This document shows, in pieces, positions 10,373 to 20,919 of a DNA stretch of 64,000 bases (positions are counted from its first letter, which is position 1; each line of letters starts with the position of its first letter). The notes beneath the pieces are model-generated. The model searched no databases, was not told where the DNA came from, and worked only from the letters and a program-made list of their open reading frames with translations. Source of the DNA: Dendrolimus kikuchii. Taxonomy: Eukaryota > Arthropoda > Insecta > Lepidoptera > Lasiocampidae. Location of the stretch: the NCBI GenBank assembly GCA_019925095.2, contig CM034405.1:14781401-14845400 (forward strand), in the 5' to 3' direction. Made by a program: the position numbers and the translations under genes.

Positions 10373-10752
10373 TGTGGAGAACAGCCTATTGTCCTCTTGT
10401 ACTTGTTTACGGCCGCCCAGGAGCATCATTAGCTATGTGTTGCGGATTATAAGTACAAGCTAATTCTAAGAAATTATGTCGACGTTGCCGGGCGGGCACA
10501 TTTGTATTTGTGAAGTATAAAATGATGGCCTGATTGAGAGAGGGGTTCAGTTGAACTACAACTACGATCTAGGCGTGACGTCTGTACATTCGGGACTCTA
10601 ATAGTGACGGACTTTGCGCGTTTTATTGAATTACGACCTTCTGCATTAAGTTTGGATTTGTTGCGTTTGGTTATATTTGTACCTGTGTTATACGTGTTTG
10701 TACAGATTTAATAAACTCTACAATAAACGCTGGAATGATTATCTTGATTACA
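10373..10752 (+). mobile_element. Possible solo or orphan LTR
   Basis: Begins TGTGGAGAACAG and ends TTGATTACA (TG...CA ends), is GC-balanced in AT-rich surroundings, has a TATA-like GTATAAAATG at about 10518 and AATAAA signals at about 10709 and 10722. These fit an LTR of the Bel/Pao or Gypsy type. No clear target-site duplication and no internal sequence were found, so this stays tentative. Confidence 0.4.
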
Positions 10753-10824
10753 GCTTTTAGGGCCGTCTCTATGGGCCTAATACCACGCTCTCACAGAATT
10801 TCGGCGTGAAACGGTCATCCTTGA

Positions 10825-11015
10825 GTTAGTGGCGTTTCATACGATGAGTGAGACGTCCGATGGCCCACTTCCCCATCCCCCGATCCTATCCCCGTATTCT
10901 ATCCCCTACTCCATCCCTTGTATCCCATTTCTCCTGCCAAATTCTTCTATCCCATCCCTCCTATTCCTTACCCTTTCTAGCTGGCAACATGTTAGTTTCG
11001 CCCCTGGTGTTGCAA
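10825..11015 (+). repeat. Pyrimidine-rich retroposon end (CCCCATCC/TATCCC-rich)
   Basis: GGCGTTTCATACGATGAGTG followed by a CCCCATCCC/CTATCCC-rich tract and then AGCTGGCAACA and CCCTGGTGTTGCAA. This order is familiar from lepidopteran LINE/SINE 3' ends that also carry the 'GGTGTTGCAA' block of family A. Apparent Pro/Ser-rich frames here are compositional. Confidence 0.5.
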
Positions 11016-11047
11016 TCATCTTTTATATATAGATAAACAACATATAC

Positions 11048-11207
11048 ACCTCCCACTATAGGGTAATGGAGAGTACCGGCTCGCTTGTCTAAGGCGGCTT
11101 GTCAGGTTTGACACGTCGGTTATCTCGATGTGCAGGTAATCCATGATGTTTTTCTTTACCGTTATTAGCACGTGGCAATTTTAACAATATGCACATTAGG
11201 CCATAAA
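11048..11207 (-). mobile_element. tRNA-headed SINE (family B), 3' part
   Basis: Matches 15811-16115 from CCTCCCACTATA through CAATATGCACATTAGG. It lacks the tRNA-like head, being cut at 11207 where a family A element starts. Confidence 0.85.
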
Positions 11208-11428
11208 TCCGTGCAGGAATGGAGAAAGAATATAATTTCACAAAACAATCCACAGCCAGGTGGTAGGCTATTTACACGTTGTGTTCCGACATTAGGTTCC
11301 AGTCTCCCTTTAGAGAGTTGCAGCGAATTTGTAGCACGTTTGTTATTGCAAGTGTTCATAGGCGATGGTAACCGCTTTCTATCAGGTGGACCGTCTGCTT
11401 GTCTACTGAACTCATGTAATAAAAAAAA
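11208..11428 (+). mobile_element. Family A retroposon with internal deletions
   Basis: Head TCCGTGCAGGAATGG at 11208; missing the CGGCCGGGCGGCCTGTCGT block and the block between TAGGCTATTTACACG and TTGTGTTCC. Tail AATAAAAAAAA. Directly abuts a SINE B fragment. Confidence 0.85.
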
Positions 11429-12125
11429 TGCGCGTGTGTGCAGTTTAGACGTCGAGAAGTAAAACAAAGTGTGACAAGGGGTGGGAGGGATTCTAAATTT
11501 CGTGACGTCACATTTCATATACTATATCATTATAATATATGAAATGTGACTACATATTATATCATTATAATTCCTGCAAAGTCTATACGATTTAATCAAC
11601 CCATAAATGTACCTTTAAGTTTTACTTATTACAGACAAAACTCATTTCTATTGCGAGCAAGTAATTTAAATAATGTAAGTAGATACGATGACATCGACCC
11701 ATTTGCAATCAGTATTTCAGGAGCCAAGCGGTGTCTAAGTATCTCGGTGCCTTTTTACGTCCGCATGTTACTTTTAACCAATAGCTTATTCGTGAAAACC
11801 TGTCATTGGCTTTCTTTTGTTAATTATGGTTATCTAATCAAATTGTATTTTGCTGTAGGTTTTCCATAATTAATTAAATAAATATATAATATATTTAAGC
11901 TTTAAAACACGAAATACGAAGTATTATTGCAAAACTTCAGAACATTTTCAACTCTTATCTGTATGAGCAATTGAGCATAGTGTTTAGATTATTAAATATA
12001 ATGTATTCTATATCATTTTCTCGCAAACTTAGTCCTATGTAGTCCTATTTATATGTGTTTCTCTTTTTACTGTCGCTTTTTCGTTTCATCGAGTTTCAAA
12101 TCACAACGATTCTAAAGAAGTTTCA
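11429..12125 (-). repeat. Dispersed repeat family D, interrupted
   Basis: Minus-strand order: TGAAGTGAAACTTCTTTAG (12119) through AAAATGTTCTGAAG (about 11935), then, after ~330 bp of unrelated AT-rich sequence (about 11565-11890), AATGTGACGTCACGAAATTT and GGGTGAGAGG-like sequence, ending at AACTGCACACACGCG near 11429. Compare 35283-35612. The intervening segment holds a 107-codon plus frame with no motif. Confidence 0.7.
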
Positions 12126-12886
12126 CTTCAATAACAACTACATATACCACATCAGTAGATAGAGTGCATGTACACGTAGATACAGATGTATATACGTGTA
12201 TATAATATATATATCTGAGCGTGACTGTCACCCGAATTTAGTGCTTTTTTGCAAGAAATTTTCACTTCAAAAATATTTCATTCCAATTTTTACAGGAGCA
12301 TATCGAGCATTGTCGACCGACTTTGGAAGTTTAGCCAGAAATACTTGACAGTGCCATATGCAATGAATATAAATTGAGATCGACCCATTTTCAAATCGAA
12401 ACGGAACAAAACCATCGACCTGAAATGTACTTGTATTGCAATAATTTTAAAAGTGAAATATTAACTGCGCTTTGATACGCAAATCTTAATAAAATGTTAT
12501 CAAAGTATCTGAGGAAAAAGATTCTTGATCAAATAAATGTCAAATGGGTGTACAAATTTCGTATAAAAATGTCACGAGTTAATTCAATCTGTGAAATTAT
12601 TGGAGATAACATTTAGGGCGTTTTCGTGAAAACAAACAAATAAAATCAGACATTTGAAGTTTATTCGACTGGTTTGTTGATACGTCTGAGAATATTGTTT
12701 GTATGTGACATACTCTTATCTTGTGATATGACTCAATCTTCATAATATTATCTTATTAAAACCATTTTGATAAAAACATGACGTTTGAATATCACTGTCG
12801 ATTATAGTTTTATAGGATACAGGTTCGCTTTAAAAGGCAGACGGTGCACCTAATCGAAGATGGTAAATGTCGTCTATAGACGAATA
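12126..12886. other. No gene; AT-rich with short (TA) runs
   Basis: TATA/GTATA runs at 12170-12215. Nothing else recognised. Confidence 0.5.
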
Positions 12887-13208
12887 TCCGTGCAAGAATG
12901 GAGAAAGAATACAATTTCCTGCGGCCGCGCGGCCTGTCGTAAGAGGCGACAAGATAACTCACAGACAGGTGGTAGGGTATTTGCTCGACTGGATGGCGAC
13001 CACCCCTGGTCTAGAGTATGCCGCCATAACAACCTTGTGTTGTGTTCCTGCATTAGAGACCAGGTTCCAGTCTGTTTTAAGAGAGCAGCAGCGCATTTGT
13101 AGCAGCACCTTTGGGGTTGCAAATGTCCATAGGCGATGGTAACCGCATTCCATCAAGTGGGCCGTCTGCCTGTCTGCTGAACTTCTGCAATAAAAAAAAA
13201 TTAAAAAA
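12887..13208 (+). mobile_element. Family A retroposon
   Basis: Nearly full-length, head TCCGTGCAAGAATGG, A-rich end at 13191-13208. Multiple frames and both strands stay open for 80-90 codons, which is a property of the GC-rich repeat and not a sign of coding. Confidence 0.9.
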
Positions 13209-13214
13209 GACAAT

Positions 13215-13515
13215 TTTTTTTCAATCTAGAATGGTCCTTCCAGAAAGACTCGGCACCGGGTCATAAAGCTCGGTCCACGCAGTCTTGGTTGGAAACAAAC
13301 ATTTCGGACTTCATCAGAGCTGAAGACTGGCCGTCGTCTATTCCCGATCTTAATCCGCTGGATTATGATTTATGGTCAGTTTAAGACAGTAAGTACGGCT
13401 TGCTCTAAACGCCATGATAATTTGGAGTCCATAAAACAATCCATACGATTAACAGTGAAGAATTTTCCCATGCAAAGAGTGCGTGCTTCTATTGATAACT
13501 AATATTAAACTAACA
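13215..13515 (+). pseudogene. Tc1/mariner-superfamily transposase remnant, DD37D (maT type)
   Basis: Reading from 13240 gives FQKDSAPGHKARSTQSWL, then DFIRAEDWPSSIPDLNPLDYDLWSV, the second and third catalytic Asp blocks of an IS630/Tc1/mariner DDE transposase. I count 37 residues between the D of QKDSAPGH and the D of NPLDYDLW, the spacing of the maT (DD37D) group known from the silkworm and other insects. Stops follow directly after LWSV and later, and the first Asp and DNA-binding domain are absent, so it is dead. The retroposon on its left may have inserted into the original element. Confidence 0.8.
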
Positions 13516-13585
13516 CACTGTAAAACTTATAAATGTTATTTGCAATAGAAAAAGAATTCTTTGTTACAATATTTATGGCAAGACT

Positions 13586-13948
13586 AGGTATATTAATACG
13601 TGAACCAAAAGCACAGCAAAAACTTTGTACCCCATTTTACGAAAATTGCGCGGACGGTGGAGTATGAAGTTTCGCACACTAATAGTTTATATAGAGAAGG
13701 AGTGCAGAATGCTAATATTTTTTTTTAATTATGCATAAAAAATACATTAAATCAATAAAAAAAATTACACATGACAAACACGCTAAATATACTCTCTTGT
13801 TTATTGTTAAAGTCAAATTAACAGTGTAGCCTTTGCGAACTCTGTGATTATAGAAGTTATAGTCTTGGACAACAGAACCTTAATAATATTTAAACTTATA
13901 ATTTAAATTAATTATTATGGTCGAATTTCGACCACGGGCGTCCACTAG
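13586..13948 (+). mobile_element. Non-autonomous Helitron (copy B), uninterrupted
   Basis: Has the same interior as copies A and C without nested elements, and so supplies their empty sites: GCACACTAATAGTTT at 13673-13687 and ATACATTAAATCAATAAA at 13742-13759. 3' hairpin at 13919-13933 and CTAG at 13945-13948, next base T. It carries ~40 bp extra (about 13870-13910) relative to copy A. The 5' end is less certain. Confidence 0.75.
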
Positions 13949-14087
13949 TAATTATTATAAGGCCCTGTTACATAATATTAAGAAGGCAAATTTAACAGTA
14001 AAATAAAATGTCCATTATCTCGTTCTATCGCCCTCGTTCTGTTCAGGTCCTATATGCTTTGTGCAAGTTTTTTTACTACTCGACCAT

Positions 14088-14187
14088 GTTCAAGTTAACG
14101 CGATTTCGTATGGGAATGACTTAGCGCCTTCTCCTGAGCGGGAAGGGAAACATAAATTGTGTCATACAAAATTGCGCTAACTTGAAA
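14088..14187. repeat. Inverted repeat, ~20-bp arms
   Basis: GTTCAAGTTAACGCGATTT near 14089-14107 pairs with AAATTGCGCTAACTTGAAAC at about 14168-14187 with two or three mismatches, around a 60-bp loop. Confidence 0.6.
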
Positions 14188-14214
14188 CTCGCACTACTAA
14201 ACTAGCACTCTGTA

Positions 14215-14308
14215 GACAAGTGGCATTGGCGCAAAACGCATATAATGAAAACGTATGGGCATGACATAATACTCAGCGTGACGATGTTTTGCCCCAATGC
14301 CACTTGTC
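14215..14308. repeat. Short palindromic element, 23-bp arms
   Basis: GACAAGTGGCATTGGCGCAA (14215-) is inverted at 14286-14308 with one mismatch over 23 bp. CGTATGGGCATGAC in its loop repeats CGTATGGGAATGAC of the neighbouring palindrome, so the two may be parts of one MITE. Confidence 0.65.
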
Positions 14309-14310
14309 AA

Positions 14311-15810
14311 TAGGCCCAGTTTTACAAACGTAAACTGCCTCCCTGCTCTTATTGGAATATTTATATTATCTATTTAATTAATCCTACAATACACCGTAGT
14401 ATATTATTATGTCTGTGATGTGTGTATGGTCAATTAGTTTTTTTATTGATAAATGTCAGTTTATTTGCAGTTTTGAACATTTGCTATTGCTAGGGAATAT
14501 TTTGTAACACTTCCTCTTTTTTATGAAGTGCTGTTATATATTTTTAATATTTAAAACATTAAAGTATAATCTGTTTATATGTATGATATTTACTGGCTGA
14601 AGCTAGTTAACAAGCAGACGGCTCACCTAATGGAAAGTTACCATAGGCGATAGTAATCTTCTATGGTATCACCAAGGGCGATGCCAATCTGATACGGTGG
14701 AACTAACCTCTGTTGGTGAACTGGGTCACTCTGCTTCCCGGGGTGACTCAGGCTTTGATGCGCGGATGAACACGGGTGTAACTACGTTCGAAAATTCGTT
14801 TTCTTTCAATAAATCAGTCTGTATCAGAGTCCCGCACAAACCGTGTGGCGCTTAATCTCGCCGCGTAAGGTCTAATCCCCACGAAGTGCCCGGGATTGTA
14901 CGAAATGTATGTAATGCTTCAACAAAAAAAATGCGGCTCTCCAACCTGTTGCCAGGACGGAATAGAGGGACAGTAAAAGAGATGGGATATGTATCGATGG
15001 ATTTAGATCGGATAGGGAGGGGAAAATGCGCGTCCGGAATTCACTTCACCTCATTTATTAATAAATCGATAATTGTTTGTAAGTATATAAATGAAATAAA
15101 TAATATACATATCTAGCCTTTGTGACTGTATGCGAAAACGTACGTAAAAATATATGTTTTATGTCTTGCGACGTAACATTTGATAACAGTATCACTTGCA
15201 CCGTATGTGATAAGTGTATGTATCATTTTACCTTTGCTCACAGTGTCTTATTATCTGTAGGTCATGTCAAAACAATTCATTGTTTGCGAGTTTGTATTTT
15301 ATTTATCATTAGGCTTTACTTACGACATCGTCTGCACTGGATAAATAAGTGTCAATTTGCAAATATAAGAAAAAATGTATGCATTGTTTGTTTAATTTAT
15401 TTTTTTAAAAGAGTAAATGCAGCGTCTGTGACTATAATATCTTTTATCTTAATAAAGTACAGATAGATTATTATGTACTTTAAATATTATAATTTAAAAA
15501 AATATAGCAGCAATTCACTGTGACTGAACTTTCATCTTTAATGCCATTAGCAAGTTAATTGCCAAAATTATCAGTCAATAAAGTTATCTTAACTAAAACA
15601 AGACATGGTTTAATCATGAATCCGCTCGTGATACGCGAATAACTACAAGTTAACATTATATGTTAAAAGGTGAATATTGTAATTAACAATCGGCAATTTT
15701 CAACAAAAATGTATAAGTGTTAAACATTGAACGTAGGTCACGGTTTAGGTTTGATACTTCTACTTACTATTTATTTTAAAATATAGCTTTATATAAAAAC
15801 ATATATAAGT
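14311..15810. other. No gene; one retroposon-tail fragment
   Basis: At 14605-14670 AACAAGCAGACGGCTCACC and ACCATAGGCGATAGTAA resemble, inverted, the family A/LINE tail. The rest is unrecognised. A 114-codon plus frame (15122-15466) contains many Cys but lacks any domain pattern and is AT-rich. Confidence 0.45.
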
Positions 15811-16115
15811 ATAATAATAGCCCATAAACGTCCTACTGCTGGGCTTAGGCCTCCCACTATTTAGGAACAGACAGTGTACCTGCCACGCTTGTCCAAGGCG
15901 GATTGGCAGGTTTGACACATCAGTTATCTGTCTCGATGTTATAGGTTTCATCGCGATGTTTTGCTTCACCGTTTTCAGCACGTGATAATTGTAACAATAT
16001 GCACATTAGGTTATAAAACTGCCTAAGTAGTGCATGCATTTCGGCCAGGATTCGAACCCGCGCCTTTTGAGTTTAAGAACGCGTGCGTCAATCATTACGC
16101 TACCACGACTTCTCG
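15811..16115 (-). mobile_element. tRNA-headed SINE (family B), full-length
   Basis: On the minus strand it starts with a tRNA-like head: GTGGTAGCGTAATG (A-box-like, about 16107-16094) and GGGTTCGAATCC (B box, near 16055). The body follows (ATGCACTACTTAGG..., CAATTATCACGTGCTG...), ending GGGCTATTATTAT at 15811, the usual 3' end of this family. Pol III would transcribe it from the internal promoter. Confidence 0.9.
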
Positions 16116-16193
16116 CTTGACTTGACAATATGGCAAATAGGTATGCATGTACGTAGGTGCCCTATATTGACGATGCACTAACATTGAGGATAC

Positions 16194-16313
16194 TTAATAA
16201 AACTACGTTTTAACGGTTTTAAGCGCGGTAATTTTTATTGACTTTGGTTTTTCCGACGTTTCGGCCACTTTTCAGTGGCCGTGATCACGGGAGACAAAGA
16301 TGTCAAGTGTCAA
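16194..16313 (-). mobile_element. Penelope-associated repeat (family G), partial
   Basis: Contains TAAAACTACGTTTTAACGG, TTTTTCCGACGTTTCGGCC and CAGTGGCCGTGATCACGG. See 57735-58420 for the link to a Penelope-like element. Confidence 0.75.
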
Positions 16314-16354
16314 ATTATTATTATTAAGAAAATATTATAGAGGATACTGACTGA

Positions 16355-16560
16355 CAATAGGTTGCAAAGCTACAAACACAGTCTATGCGAGCTATGTTGG
16401 GTGTTCCCCGCTGCCTATGGATTTTGCAGTATTGTAGCAGGGGCGATGTCAACGTATTGCTAGTGTCCACGGCGGGTTGGAATAGGAAGGATTAGATGGA
16501 GAGGATGAGATAGAGGAGTAATTCTAATCCCCTATTAATCTAACCTATTCAGGTGTGATG
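16355..16560 (+). pseudogene. Weak reverse transcriptase C-terminal fragment
   Basis: The frame at 16367 gives KLQTQSMRAMLGVP, resembling the 'QRAMERAMLGVS' block near the end of several non-LTR reverse transcriptases. It is short and soon out of frame; treat as a hint only. Confidence 0.3.
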
Positions 16561-16637
16561 ATGTGACGAGTAAGATTGGAGGGGAAAGTCACTGTGTGAA
16601 ACACGATTAGCTCGCGGCTAACCTAATTTCATATCAT

Positions 16638-16872
16638 CGACGATGAAACACTAGAAGTGCTACGCATGTGCTGCTGCTCTTTAAAGTGGGACTGGAATAC
16701 CTGGCCACTAATGCCACACATCTGAAGGTTGTTATGGCGGCGTACTCTAGACGAGGGTAGCCTTCTAGACGGGCAAATGCCCTACCACCTGGCTGTGGCT
16801 TGTTTTGTCGCCTCTTACGGCAGACCGCTCAGCCGCAGGAAATTGTATTCTTTCTCCGTTTCTGCATGGATA
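16638..16872 (-). mobile_element. Family A retroposon, 3' truncated
   Basis: Head side complete (TTTCTCCGTTTCTGCATGGA at 16852-16871). The tail beyond ATGTGCTGCTGCTC is largely lost or diverged. Confidence 0.85.
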
Positions 16873-17121
16873 AACGGTTCCATATCCATGTCCCTTCTTG
16901 ATATACATGAGATATCGCTGCTTTGGAAGAACATCGTAAGTAACATAATATAAAATTTGTAATGAGTCAAATAACAATTTTTAGAATATTGTCTCTCTGT
17001 TTGTTTAATACTTTGTCTCGGATAGTCAACAAACGCCATACATAACAGATTTTAATTAAAATGTTAGTCGTCAAAATAAGAATTTTACTTTATATTTTCT
17101 TGTACATTTTTACACATTTTA

Positions 17122-17432
17122 TCCGTGCAGGAACGGAGAAAGAATACAATTACCTGCGGTCGGGTGGCCTGTCGTAAGAGGCGACAAAACAACCCACAGC
17201 CAGGTGGTAGGGCGTTTGCCCGACTGGATGGCTACCACCCCTGGTCTAAAGCATGTCGTCATAACAACCTTGAGTTCTGTCCCGGCATTAGTGACCAGGT
17301 TCCAGTCTCCCTTAAGAGAGCAGCAGCGCATTTGTATCACCTTTGGTATTGCAAATGTCTATAGGCGATGGTAATCGCTTTCCATCAAGTGGGCCGTCTG
17401 CTTGTCTGCTCAACTCTTGCAATAAAAAAAAA
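17122..17432 (+). mobile_element. Family A retroposon
   Basis: Full-length copy, TCCGTGCAGGAACGG to AATAAAAAAAAA. Confidence 0.92.
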
Positions 17433-17866
17433 CCACTTATAATTCCGATCGGTAGGTTTCGTTTGCACAGAAGAGTGCAGACCGGTTTCCGACATGTAAA
17501 TAATATAAATGTAAATAACCTATATAGAACTAAATTCGTAAGCGGAAATGGCAATGTTGCTTGCTATGCATTCTTAGCTCTGTCCCGCTTACATAATTCG
17601 CACACCCAGGTAACATCGTGAGGAAGTGTAAATTGTGTAAAACTGTATATTCCATTACAATATATTGCAGGGATCAGAAGAACGTTGTACTATTTTTGAA
17701 AAAGAAAAACATCCATAGATTTTAACTGGACACTAGGTTTTTATATTTTCTCATATTTAAGATATTAAGATGGAAACACAATATATTAAATCTATTACAA
17801 AATGTCGCTAGAAATATATACCACTTTTCGGTATTACTATAGTTCGTAAAATAAATTATACTTGAA
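17433..17866. other. No recognisable gene or element
   Basis: AT-rich, nothing recognised. Confidence 0.45.
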
Positions 17867-17992
17867 CCTGTGATATCTGTGATATCCTGTTGATATCTGT
17901 GACATCTGTGATATCCTGTGATATCTGTGATATCAGGATATCACAGATATCACATATATCACAGGTGATATATGTAATATCCTGTGATAAGT
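17867..17992. repeat. Palindromic TGTGATATC mini-array
   Basis: About ten diverged copies of TGTGATATC or its complement GATATCACA. A perfect inverted pair of 18-bp arms (17917-17934 and 17937-17954) has only AG between them, so the array folds on itself. Confidence 0.9.
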
Positions 17993-18787
17993 AGTGCACT
18001 CAGAAACATTTTTTATTACGACAGACAGAAAGCTACGTTCATCTAGGATGTTTCTTACGGATTACACTTCTAACATTATTATTATTATTATTATTATTCC
18101 TAATTTATCTTATTGAGATAAGGTCTGTTGCTGTAAATAAAGTAATTGCCAATATCAGTTACTTCGTAACTAGGTTTTGAATAGCAACCAGATAACCCAC
18201 TTAACATTGTAAACAAACATTTGCCTACATACAGATTTGAGATGATTCTGCGTCCTTAGGCCTTTGACATGTTTTATCTAATTAATTGTGATTATAATGA
18301 CGCTACGTACTACCTTATAATGAGAGGTTTGTTTACGTGAACCTTAAATCAGTGTTGTGTGAATGTTGACCTCTTAAAGCATACAAAATACTGTAGTTTA
18401 TTAAAAAAATCGGCTGATTGTTTGTTGGTACACACTCCTAGAAGGATCAGAAATGTGTTTTTTAAGAAATACACTGTAGATGATAATGTTTTTTTAGGTT
18501 TGTTTTTTGTTTTTAATCTTTATGTCCGCCTGTCCGCCCGTGCTTTTTGCGTGCTCCTTCTAACTTTCAATTATTAGATGAAGCATTCTTAATTAATTTA
18601 TTTGAGCATTTTTGTTTAGCGTGCCAGAGATACTGCGTTCGCTGTTGTAGTGTACATAATTTTCCGTTCAAATGTAATTAATTAACATGAAATATGACGT
18701 TGATACAAATATTCAATCTTCGATCAAAAACAGAAGTTACATTTACAGTATATAACCTACAAACATCAGGACAAATGATGTCTTGTC
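17993..18787. other. No gene; (ATT)n at 18075-18100
   Basis: A trinucleotide run ATTATTATT lies at about 18075-18100. The remainder is AT-rich without recognisable features. Confidence 0.5.
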
Positions 18788-18790
18788 TTA

Positions 18791-18964
18791 GGGCCAATAT
18801 TTCAATCATCGGATAAAAGTTATAAGTCGAATAAATTATAACCTGATTGAATTAAAAGACGAAACAATTGAACTGTTTTATTCATGCAACTGTTATTTAT
18901 GATTTTCTTATGTTGTATTTTATTCTATAAATAACTTTTATCTGGTGATTAAAAAATAAGTCCT
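18791..18964. mobile_element. MITE family K (copy 1)
   Basis: Left end GGGCCAATATTTCAATCATC and inverted right end AGGACTTATTTTTTAATCAC are imperfect TIRs; the interior (TTGAACTGTTTTATTCATGC) matches 43355-43520. Left flank TTA, right flank TCG, so the target duplication is eroded. Confidence 0.75.
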
Positions 18965-19379
18965 TCGTCAAAAATATATAATTTGTGTGTTGAACCCGAA
19001 CAATCCCTTTAATTTAAAATTATTAAGTACAACTATTGTTCACATTTAAGTATTATTATCATAATAATTGAGGTTATTGAAAATAAAAGCGCACAGCAAA
19101 ACATTACCATTCAAGTCCCCGCTAAAAACCCAAAAAGTTTTATTTAAATTGAATAAGAAAAAAGTGTTGCCAACAATAATGTTATATAATTATTTTTCTT
19201 CGTTAAAACATTTCTTACGCCACGTTTCCGTGCTTTGTTGCATTTTTGAGAGTTAAACTGAATGGGTCAGATGCCCGGTATGCTTTAAAATACCTCACCA
19301 ATTATGTTCCTAAAGAGGGTACATACACCAAATCGATATTTTAAAATAAGACTTATTTTTGGAGTTTTTAGCGACAACC
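18965..19379. other. No recognisable gene or element
   Basis: AT-rich; nothing recognised. Confidence 0.45.
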
Positions 19380-20625
19380 TTTTTTTTATAGCTGGAGTAC
19401 AGCAGACAGGCAGACGGCCCACCTGATGGAAAGCGGTTACCGTCGCCTATGAACATCTGCAACACCAGAGATGTCACCAAAGCGTTGCCAGTCTCGAAGA
19501 AGTTTTATGACACCTTTTTTAAAGAACCCTATATTCTAGGGCTGTGGAAAACCACGGCTGGGAGCTCATTCCAAATCCCCACGGTGCGCAAGAGAAACGT
19601 TCTTGAGAACCGTTGCGTACAAGAGCGAAGCGACTCTAGGAAGTGGAGATGAACGCCCAGCCGATGGCGTGCGGTGTGGTGGTAAAAGGAAGACGAGGGC
19701 ACCAATCTGAACAGTTTCTCGGAACACTCCCCATTGTACAGTCGGTAGAATACGCAGAGAGATGCGAAGTGTCTTCGAAGGCCAAGCGTATCTAAACCGT
19801 TTGTGAGTATGGGATCGTCGACAATGCGAACGGGTCGATGTTGAATACTGTCCAGGGGTTTAGCTGGTAGGCGGGTGTCTCGGGTCACATGTGTGAGCAG
19901 TACTCCATATGCGGCCTCATCTGGGCTTTGTAAAGCACAAGGCGTTGCCGCGGAGTGAAATACTGCTTGGAGCGGCTTAGCACTCCCAGCTTCTTGGAGG
20001 CAAGTTTTGCCTTGCCTTCAAGGTGGCTCCTAAACTGTACATTGTTTACAATGTTGATACCAAGGATCTCAATACTCTTAGAGGTGATAAGGGATGTTCC
20101 TTGGAACTGAAGCGCATGTACGAATGTAGTTTTTTTGGCAGCGAATACGCAGACCTGTGTTTTTGTGAGATTGAATTGGACAAGGTTTTGTCTCTCCCAT
20201 TTAGAGACTCTCTAAAGAGTTCTCTACCTCAGACACAAGCCTAACCCGACTTTCCTCCACAAATGATCGAGGGACGTTTGCACGTCCAGAGTAATGTGCG
20301 TCGCCAGTGCTGTCATCCGCATAACAATGAGTTTTGTCAATGGACATCATATCTATGATATGCAAAATGAACAGCCTCGGCGATAGCACACAGCCCTGGG
20401 GCACACCAGCATTGATGGGCTTGATGCTAGAGTAGTAACCCGTCGACAACGACTCGTATGCTGCGCCATCATGAAAGCCGGACAGCTAGGTGCAAAGTCC
20501 CTTGGGTATTCCGCAAGAAGGTAGCTTCGACAGAACAGCCATGTGCCAGACCCGATCGAAGGCCTTGGCTATCTATATCTAGGCTGACAACCAGAGCTTC
20601 CCCTTTGCTCTCAATGGCTTCAAAA
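19380..20625 (-). pseudogene. CR1-like LINE: reverse transcriptase and 3' tail, broken
   Basis: Minus-strand order from 20625: IESKGEALVVSLDI (motif A region, then frameshifts through the AKAFDRVWH equivalent), STGYYSSIKPINAGVPQGCV and LSPRLFILHIIDM (motif B region), KTHCYADDSTGDAHYSG (catalytic YADD, at about 20325), SRVRLVSEVENSLESL, then after more shifts RRHFASLCVFYRLYNGECSE and FSRTFLLRTVGIWNELP, the usual C-terminus. The frame is broken in several places, and the N-terminal endonuclease is missing. The 3' end (19380-19490) is TGGTGTTGCAGATGTTCATA, GGCGACGGTAACCGCTTTCC and TCTGCCTGTCTGCTG followed by A's, which is the same tail as family A retroposons. CR1/Daphne-type assignment comes from the YADDST and SLCVFYRLYNGEC blocks and is moderately sure. 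Confidence 0.85.
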
Positions 20626-20919
20626 CTTATTGTTTGTTATGCAGATTTATTTTCAAAATACGTATAATTTTTGTTATTCTGATTTTACATTTCAATGAAT
20701 AAAATCAAAAAAGAAAGAAGAAGAATGTTTGAAATAACCTGCGACGTTATACCAGAAATCGTTTCGTTTCAAAATATTGAGGTATAATAAATATGAGATC
20801 ATACAGAAACTGAACTATAGTTGAATAATATAATTATTTTTATGCATGGTGTCTTGGTTTGTGTAAGTAATGTTGAAAATTTAATTAATATTACTTTTCA
20901 GAGAAACACGCACGTTATA

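Noticed and set aside
10829..11036. Pro/Ser/Leu-rich frames that look like a secreted or linker protein
   Set aside because: Produced by a CCCCATCC/TATCCC-rich tract of a retroposon end.
12860..13213. Overlapping 80-124 codon frames on both strands (also at 7404-7778, 17119-17621, 44124-44415, 54194-54482), all resembling each other
   Set aside because: They lie in family A retroposons. Several frames and both strands are open at once, and no frame is preserved across copies, so they are repeat-borne artefacts.
15122..15466. 114-codon Cys-rich frame, possible small secreted protein
   Set aside because: No signal peptide at the start, irregular Cys spacing, no homologous copy, and AT-driven codons.
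17867..17992. Short repeats with near-regular spacing, considered as a CRISPR-like array
   Set aside because: Units are contiguous and in both orientations with no unique spacers, and the genome is eukaryotic.
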